Of a stretch of 64,000 nt of DNA, positions 59,213 to 64,000 are shown piece by piece. A model generated the notes under the pieces. The model worked only from the letters and a program-made list of their open reading frames with translations, was not told the DNA's origin and made no database searches. The stretch is taken from NCBI RefSeq assembly GCF_001046895.1, contig NZ_CAQI01000053.1, positions 62,001 through 126,000 on the forward strand, given 5' to 3'. The first letter of the stretch is position 1; every line of letters begins with the position of its first letter. A program made the position numbers and the translations under genes. The stretch comes from Pseudarthrobacter siccitolerans (GTDB lineage Bacteria; Actinomycetota; Actinomycetes; Actinomycetales; Micrococcaceae).

Positions 59213-60253
59213 CTAGAAGACCGTCACCCGGGATCCGCCGCGGGGCAACGGGAAGTTTTCGTCCAGCAGCTGCTGCAGGATGGGCCGGTAGACAGTGGGA
59301 TTCCAGCCCGGGCTGGCGTGCGCCGGAAGAGCACCCTCCGTCTGCAGATCGCTGGAGACCATGTTCGCCTTGAACGCTACCGCCCAGGCCTCAGCCGCCG
59401 TCTGGTAACGGACGGTACGGTCCCGGGGATTGCCGATGTACGCCATTTTGGCGCTGCCCAGCCTGTCCACGAACCGCATGCCCTGGAAGTGGTAGATGTA
59501 TGCGGATTCGGACTGGATGAGCAGGTTGGACGGGGCGATCGGAGACAACTGTTCGAGCGTCTGGTCAAGGATCTGGCGCCAGGTCCTTTCGTCCTTGTGA
59601 ATGACCCGCTCCCCCAGTTCGTATCCGCCGCGCAAGGTGGACGGGAACCGGATGCCGCGCTCGTAAAGGAACACCACGCCGTCGAACCAGCTTTGGTCCA
59701 GCACGTCATGCTTGCTGTAAGGGCTGGAGTCCAGCACGATGAACTCCACCTGCACCCCGTGGATTTCAAGCAGCCGGGCGGCCACCTGCGTCGCCACCAT
59801 CCCGCCGAAGCTGTGCCCATAGAAGAACAGCTTGGTGAGCTTCTGCGCGCGGACGTATTCGATGATGGAAATGACCAGCCCATCGATGTCCAGCCCCTGG
59901 TTTGAATAGCCGACGGCGGCGAGCCGGGCACGTTTGTTCAGCGCGCCGCGGAGGGAGTTCAGGATCCACTGCGCCTCCTCCCAGCTGGTTTTGTACCCGG
60001 GGAACAGGAACCAGCTGGCGTCCGGGTAGTAAGCGTCGGCGAAGTCGTCCGGCATGGTGAGGATCCTGTTGGACCGGCGCTGCGACTGTACCTCGCGGGT
60101 GAGCAGCATGTCGGCGGCGAGCACGCCGGAGGCGCCGGCACCGGTCAGGAAGGCGCGCCGCGAAAACTGTTTGAGCGCAGCGGCTTCCGCCAGCAGCCGG
60201 GCTCCGGAAGCCCCCCGCCTGTCCTGCGGACTCGTGTCCCCCTCATACGGCAC
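59213..60253 (-). CDS. Tat-exported alpha/beta hydrolase
   Basis: A 346-residue protein. The N-terminus carries a twin-arginine signal (SRRAFLTGAGASGVLAADM) after an unusually long, 30-residue leader. The hydrolase core has VISIIEYVRAQKLTKLFFYG followed by the nucleophile elbow GHSFGG, and a later FIVLDSSPYS. The catalytic Asp and His are not obvious by eye. It is a predicted secreted esterase, lipase or thioesterase. It lies end to end with the convergent NagD-like gene. GGGTGT-like sequence before the ATG is a weak ribosome site. Confidence 0.75.
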   Translation of the reverse strand: MPYEGDTSPQDRRGASGARLLAEAAALKQFSRRAFLTGAGASGVLAADMLLTREVQSQRRSNRILTMPDDFADAYYPDASWFLFPGYKTSWEEAQWILNSLRGALNKRARLAAVGYSNQGLDIDGLVISIIEYVRAQKLTKLFFYGHSFGGMVATQVAARLLEIHGVQVEFIVLDSSPYSKHDVLDQSWFDGVVFLYERGIRFPSTLRGGYELGERVIHKDERTWRQILDQTLEQLSPIAPSNLLIQSESAYIYHFQGMRFVDRLGSAKMAYIGNPRDRTVRYQTAAEAWAVAFKANMVSSDLQTEGALPAHASPGWNPTVYRPILQQLLDENFPLPRGGSRVTVF

Positions 60254-60336
60254 ACCCCTACCGTAGGCACAAGGGAAGAGGCCGCCGCAAGCAGGCGGCG
60301 GTAACCATTCAGTGACGCCTGGTCAGCAGGGGTGGT

Positions 60337-60990
60337 TCAGCTGGCGGCCTGTCCTTCCGTGGCGGGGAAAGGGCTGAGGGTGTCCTGCTGGCGCCTGGTG
60401 ATCTCCCGGCCGATGTCCTCGTACCGGCCCAGCAGGTCGGAGCCGGCAAACGCCCCGGGGTTATCCAGCAGGGCAAAGAGCGTGTCGCTGGCCAGCAACA
60501 GTTCCTCATCCGAATACTCCTGCAGCGCCCGGCCGCCCCATGCCCCGAGCCCTGCCAGTTCCAAGGACTGCCCCTCATCGAGGCCGGTCGAGGCTGCCGC
60601 CGGTTCGATGGCGTCAGGTTCAGGCAAGGAATCAGCTTCTGCGAAGGCGAGAACCGACAGGGCGTCCGTAACCGTCAGCAGTTCTTCGTCCGGGAACTCG
60701 TCGTCGGAAGGCGAAAGGTCCAGCGACACGCCGGCGCCGTGGATTCCCATCAGGGTGCTGGCATCGATGGCGTTGAGTTCAAGGCGAAGGCCCGCCAGCG
60801 CGGCCGACTCTACGAGCGCAGCCCGTGAAAGCTCAACACGGATATGGGAACGGATCCCCATGCGCCGGACACGCCGGACGATCTGGACAAGGCCGGGGCG
60901 GGAATCCTGGCTGAGGGTTCCCTGGACATCGATGCGGACAACGTCGGCGGGGACATCGAGATTGACGAGGGCATTAAGTGCGCGGTCCAT
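60337..60990 (-). CDS. STAS-like domain protein
   Basis: A 217-residue cytoplasmic protein. The first 75 residues resemble a STAS domain (VRIDVQGTLSQDSRPGLVQI, then IRVELSRAALVESAALAGLR), the fold of anti-sigma antagonists. The rest is acidic and carries two similar pieces, DEELLTVTDALSVLAF and DEELLLASDTLFALLD, a possible internal duplication. GGAG is 6 nt before the ATG. It follows the ANTAR regulator gene by 85 bp on the same strand. Its function is unknown; a signalling role is inferred from the domain and context. Confidence 0.62.
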   Translation of the reverse strand: MDRALNALVNLDVPADVVRIDVQGTLSQDSRPGLVQIVRRVRRMGIRSHIRVELSRAALVESAALAGLRLELNAIDASTLMGIHGAGVSLDLSPSDDEFPDEELLTVTDALSVLAFAEADSLPEPDAIEPAAASTGLDEGQSLELAGLGAWGGRALQEYSDEELLLASDTLFALLDNPGAFAGSDLLGRYEDIGREITRRQQDTLSPFPATEGQAAS

Positions 60991-61075
60991 AGGTACTCCA
61001 AAAAAGGGTGTCTATGGCCGACGGCTCAACCTCGGCAAGCCTAACCTCCCGCAGGAGTTCCGCACAAGCGAAGCG

Positions 61076-61843
61076 CTACGCTGTCTGGTCCGCCTGCAGC
61101 TGCCCGGGCTCCTGGAAATGGGTGCGCGTTCCGGCTCCGCCGACGGAATCCACGAGGGACTTGGCGATCTCCCGCAGCTTGGTGTTGCTGTTGCTGGCGG
61201 CCTCGGTGAGGATACTGACCGCAGCTTCCTGGCTGCACCTGTTCTGCGCCATGACGATGCCGATGGCAATATCGATGATGGTCCGCGATTGAAGGGTGGC
61301 CCGGAGGTTTGCAGCGCTGTCGGAGTGAAGCGAGAACCGTACGGCCAGCCGGAGCGCCTGGGAAATTTCCCGGGTGAAGCCCCGCGCCTTGGCGGTGGCG
61401 CGTTCGTCGAACTTCCGCGGCACGTCTGAGTACAGGTTCAAAGCCGCCTTGGCATCGCCCTGGAGGTTAAACGGCAATGACAGCACTGACCGCAGCCCGT
61501 GGGAGGCCACAGCGGAGGCATAGTCCGGCCCCCATCGGTTTTCCTCAAACAGGTCGGGAACGTGGACTTCCCGCTCCTCTTTTGCAGCAGTAAGGCATGG
61601 CCCCTGCGACAGGGAATACTGGATTTCGTCCACTATCCGGGCAGAATCACTGCTCCAGCCGATCGTGGCCGCCTTCCGGTCGCGGAGCAAGGTGATGCCA
61701 CAAAGGGCATCATCGCCGTCACCGGCCACCTGGTGCGCCGAAAACCGGGCAAGTTCATTCATGAAGTCTTCGAAGTCGGCGCTGTCGAGGATAAGGTTCT
61801 GGACCTGCTCGGTGGCGGTCAGGGGCTGTTCAGGGTGGAGCAT
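61076..61843 (-). CDS. GAF-ANTAR antitermination regulator
   Basis: A 255-residue protein with a GAF sensor domain (about 20-165, including GITLLRDRKAATIGW and LRSVLSLPFNLQGDAKAALN) and a C-terminal ANTAR three-helix RNA-binding domain (about 172-230, LQSRTIIDIAIGIVMAQNRC and ASNSNTKLREIAKSL). ANTAR proteins bind paired hairpins in mRNA leaders to prevent termination. GGAGA is 8 nt before the ATG. Target and ligand are unknown. It is followed by the STAS-like gene. Confidence 0.88.
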   Translation of the reverse strand: MLHPEQPLTATEQVQNLILDSADFEDFMNELARFSAHQVAGDGDDALCGITLLRDRKAATIGWSSDSARIVDEIQYSLSQGPCLTAAKEEREVHVPDLFEENRWGPDYASAVASHGLRSVLSLPFNLQGDAKAALNLYSDVPRKFDERATAKARGFTREISQALRLAVRFSLHSDSAANLRATLQSRTIIDIAIGIVMAQNRCSQEAAVSILTEAASNSNTKLREIAKSLVDSVGGAGTRTHFQEPGQLQADQTA

Positions 61844-61912
61844 GGTGCACGATCTCCGTACGGGAATGAGGGGTTAACGCAAATGATAAAGGACTCCCAC
61901 CCCAGATCCAAC

Positions 61913-61948
61913 AATGCTGCCCGGGACGCAGGGGGCCCGGGCAGCATT
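61913..61948 (-). terminator. hairpin after pyrE
   Basis: A perfect 13-bp stem AATGCTGCCCGGG/CCCGGGCAGCATT with a 10-nt loop, 6 bp after the pyrE stop on the minus strand. T-run is weak (GTTGG), so it may end transcription inefficiently before the ANTAR gene. Confidence 0.75.
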
Positions 61949-61954
61949 TGGGTG

Positions 61955-62539
61955 CTACGAAAGGCCAAGCTCGTCCTTGCCGAACGCGAACAGGTAGGGC
62001 ACACCCGTCTCGGCCTCGATCTTTTCCTTGGCGCCGGTGTCGCGGTCCACGATGACGGCAACAGCCACCACGTTGCCACCGGCCTTCCGGACGCCTTCCA
62101 CGGCGGTCAGCGCCGATCCGCCGGTGGTGGAGGTGTCCTCCAGGACCAGCACCTTGCGGCCCTCCACCGCGGGGCCCTCCACCTGGCGGCCCATGCCGTA
62201 GGACTTCTGGGCTTTGCGGACCACAAACGCGTCAACGGTCCGGCCGGCGTCGCGGGCGGCATGCATCACTGCCGTACCCACGGGGTCGGCTCCCATGGTG
62301 AGCCCGCCGGCGCACTCAAAGTCGATGCCGGCGTCGTCCGCCAGGGCCAGCATGACCTGGCCCACCAGCTTCGAGGCCTCGTGGTGCAGGGTGATGCGGC
62401 GGAGGTCGATGTAGTAATCGGCTTCCGCTCCGCTGGACAGGATCACCGTGCCGCGGACCACGGCGAGCTCCTTGATCAGTTCCAGCAGGCGGGCGCGGGC
62501 GGCTGCAGTGTCTAGTGCAGTGTCACTGGGGGAAGTCAT
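61955..62539 (-). CDS. pyrE: orotate phosphoribosyltransferase
   Basis: A 194-residue enzyme that joins orotate and PRPP to make OMP, the penultimate step of UMP synthesis. The PRPP motif is VLVLEDTSTTGGSALTAVE, with an upstream substrate loop DYYIDLRRITLHHEASKLV and KAQKSYGMGRQVEG. The ATG at 62539 has GGAG 4 nt upstream and TAAACT 7 nt upstream. It is divergent from nadE with 74 bp between starts. The rest of the pyr genes are not in this window. Confidence 0.95.
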   Translation of the reverse strand: MTSPSDTALDTAAARARLLELIKELAVVRGTVILSSGAEADYYIDLRRITLHHEASKLVGQVMLALADDAGIDFECAGGLTMGADPVGTAVMHAARDAGRTVDAFVVRKAQKSYGMGRQVEGPAVEGRKVLVLEDTSTTGGSALTAVEGVRKAGGNVVAVAVIVDRDTGAKEKIEAETGVPYLFAFGKDELGLS

Positions 62540-62576
62540 GGTCTCCAGTTTAGTGCGGGCCTGCCGGTGTGGATGC

Positions 62577-62606
62577 TTGAGCGCCGTTGACACTGCTGGC
62601 TAGGCT
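62577..62606 (+). promoter_or_regulatory. leaderless promoter of nadE
   Basis: -35-like TTGAGC (62577-62582), 18-nt spacer, -10-like TAGGCT (62601-62606), then 7 nt to the nadE ATG at 62614. No ribosome site is present. Confidence 0.6.
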
Positions 62607-62613
62607 TGACCAC

Positions 62614-63468
62614 ATGCGCGAACTCCAGGCCAGGATCATTGAAGAAATGGGCGTACAGCCCCGGATCGACCCCGCCGGGGAGGTGCGCAAACGCGTCACG
62701 TTCCTCAAGGATTACCTTAAAGCCACCCATACCAAGGGGTTTGTCCTGGGCATTTCGGGCGGCCTGGACTCCTCGCTGGCCGGCCGTCTGGCCCAGCTCG
62801 CCGTCGAAGAGCTCGAGGCAGAGGGCGTGGAGGCGAACTTCGTGGCCGTGCGCCTGCCGTACGGCGTCCAACATGACGAGGAAGACGCCCAGGCTGCATT
62901 GGACTTCATCCAGCCCAAAACGGAGTGGACGTTCAATATCTCAGCCGCGGTGGACGGCTTCGAGGACGAGTTCGAAAAGACCGTGGGCTCTGAGATCTCC
63001 GACTTCCACAAGGGGAACACGAAGGCCCGCACCCGCATGATTGCCCAGTATGCACTGGCCGGAGAACACAACTACCTGGTGATCGGCACAGACCACGGCG
63101 CGGAGTCTGTCACCGGATTCTTCACCAAATACGGCGACGGCGGCGCCGACATCCTGCCCCTGTTCGGCCTCAACAAGCGGCAGAACCGTGCCCTGCTGGC
63201 CGAACTTGGCGCACCTGCCCGCGTCTGGGAAAAGGTGCCCACCGCGGACCTGCTCGATGGCAAGCCCGGCCGCACCGACGAAGACGAGCTGGGCCTCAGC
63301 TACGACCAGATCGACGATTACCTCGAAGGCCGGGACGTTTCCGAATCTGTGGCGGAATCGATCGAAACGAAGTACCTTCGCACGCGGCACAAGCGCACTG
63401 TTCCCGTCACGATTTTTGACACCTGGTGGAGGGGTGAGGGCCCCGAGGAGCCCCGCGCCGGGCTGTAG
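62614..63468 (+). CDS. nadE: NAD+ synthetase, ammonia-dependent
   Basis: A 284-residue N-type ATP pyrophosphatase that amidates deamido-NAD to NAD, last step of NAD synthesis. The P-loop is GISGGLDSSLAGR, and the nicotinate/ATP site has GTDHGAESVTGFFTKYGDGG. There is no glutaminase domain, so it uses free ammonia, as in Escherichia coli and Bacillus. The ATG at 62614 is chosen because of the -10 box 7 nt before it; an in-frame GTG-like or ATG upstream is not supported. A long hairpin follows. Confidence 0.95.
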   Translation: MRELQARIIEEMGVQPRIDPAGEVRKRVTFLKDYLKATHTKGFVLGISGGLDSSLAGRLAQLAVEELEAEGVEANFVAVRLPYGVQHDEEDAQAALDFIQPKTEWTFNISAAVDGFEDEFEKTVGSEISDFHKGNTKARTRMIAQYALAGEHNYLVIGTDHGAESVTGFFTKYGDGGADILPLFGLNKRQNRALLAELGAPARVWEKVPTADLLDGKPGRTDEDELGLSYDQIDDYLEGRDVSESVAESIETKYLRTRHKRTVPVTIFDTWWRGEGPEEPRAGL

Positions 63469-63480
63469 CCCTGAGGACGT

Positions 63481-63521
63481 ACGACGGCGCGTCGCACCCA
63501 AAAGGGGCGGCGCGCCGTCGT
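63481..63521. terminator. hairpin between nadE and the IclR gene
   Basis: An 11-bp stem ACGACGGCGCG/CGCGCCGTCGT extended inwards by further pairs around an A-rich loop, 12 bp after the nadE stop and 24 bp before the convergent IclR gene stop. Confidence 0.8.
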
Positions 63522-63545
63522 CATTCCCTGGCAAAGCCGGGAAGC

Positions 63546-64000
63546 TCAGCGGGCCCGGCCGCCTTTCCCCTCCGTCCCCAGCTGCTGGGTGATGCGGTGC
63601 GCCTCGGTCATCAGGAGGTTGCCCAGCTCCGCCTGCCGCTCCGGTTTGAACCGCGGTTCGATGCCTGTCAGTGAGAGCGCCCAGGCCGGCCGGCCGGACT
63701 GGTCGAACACGGCGGCACCCATCCCCCAGCTGCCCTCCAGCACCAGCCCCGGATTCACGGCGTAGCCATTAAGCCTGGTGCGCTTGAGGTTGGCCCGGAC
63801 AAGTTCCTCCGGATGGCCCGCTGCGAATGCCCCGGCATGCGCTGCCCAGTCATGCAGCAGTTCCTCCTGCTCGGGTTCCGGCAGGAAAGCCAGGATCGCG
63901 GTGCCCGCCGAGGCCACGCCCAGCGGGAACCGGACACCCTCGTGCAGCACAAATGACCGCACCGGGAAACTCCCCTCCTCGCGCATCAGGCATACCGTCT
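63546..64000 (-). CDS. IclR family regulator, C-terminal part (5' end outside window)
   Basis: The reading frame stays open to base 64000, so the N-terminal helix-turn-helix is beyond the window. The visible 150 or so residues match the IclR effector domain: VCLMREEGSFPVRSFVLHEG, then VRFPLGVASAGTAILAFLPE and later GSWGMGAAVFDQSGRPAWAL. Such proteins bind small organic acids and control catabolic genes. It ends with a basic tail KGGRAR. The regulated genes are not in the window. Confidence 0.88.
   Translation of the reverse strand, partial: TVCLMREEGSFPVRSFVLHEGVRFPLGVASAGTAILAFLPEPEQEELLHDWAAHAGAFAAGHPEELVRANLKRTRLNGYAVNPGLVLEGSWGMGAAVFDQSGRPAWALSLTGIEPRFKPERQAELGNLLMTEAHRITQQLGTEGKGGRAR

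Overview
The window is high-GC DNA with dense gene packing, frequent 4-nt ATGA/GTGA gene overlaps, many genes without a Shine-Dalgarno sequence, and gene neighbourhoods typical of Actinobacteria: ffs-dnaX-recR, a separate purS-purQ-purL set, LytR_C and ANTAR proteins, DUF3151. Protein sequences look like Arthrobacter/Pseudarthrobacter (Micrococcaceae). It reads as ordinary chromosome. I see no rRNA, prophage, insertion sequence or CRISPR array.

Layout. 1-2777: glyoxylate shunt (end of aceA, then aceB). 3-5.4 kb: an MFS exporter and a hydroxyacid dehydrogenase. 5.4-10.8 kb: a ROK repressor divergent from a four-gene sugar-oxidation operon. 10.8-20 kb: an acetyltransferase, a glycogen-debranching-type glycosidase with a GT4 glycosyltransferase, a DsbA-like oxidoreductase, a TetR regulator, LytR_C and ParB-like small proteins, a HAD phosphatase and a stealth-type sugar-phosphate transferase. 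20-24.3 kb: phosphodiesterase, glutathione peroxidase, secreted M23 peptidase, MpaB-like oxygenase. 24.6-29.7 kb: tRNA-Ser(GGA), a Nif3-like protein, SRP RNA, dnaX, recR. 29.7-35.2 kb: an ABC-2 exporter set divergent from lysC. 35.2-41.6 kb: two paralogous small proteins, an OhrR-like MarR regulator, an operon with two subtilisin-inhibitor-like proteins, and a convergent secreted subtilase. 42.3-45.7 kb: purSQL. 45.7-46.9 kb: an AbiEi/DUF559 nuclease-like gene bracketed by two related long palindromes. 46.9-53.6 kb: a coupled four-gene operon, an IPNS-like oxygenase, a CoA-binding protein, an ECF sigma factor with a partner membrane protein, and purA. 53.9-64 kb: M14 carboxypeptidase, a UDG-like protein, fba, a SpoU methyltransferase, a NagD-like phosphatase, a Tat-exported hydrolase, STAS and ANTAR regulators, pyrE, nadE and the end of an IclR regulator.

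Most of the content is housekeeping: nucleotide synthesis (purSQL, purA, pyrE), NAD synthesis, aspartate-family amino acids, DNA replication and repair, and central carbon metabolism. The less ordinary signals are: (i) long, relatively AT-rich intergenic palindromes, two of which are related, share compensatory base changes and flank a predicted PD-(D/E)XK nuclease gene; (ii) a subtilase beside two SSI-like genes; (iii) a ROK-controlled operon with two dehydrogenases and two isomerases but no transporter; (iv) an internal start in lysC matching the separately translated beta subunit known in corynebacteria; (v) about ten genes with a -10 box six or seven nucleotides before the start codon, implying leaderless mRNAs.

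All calls come from reading the sequence. No database search or folding program was run.
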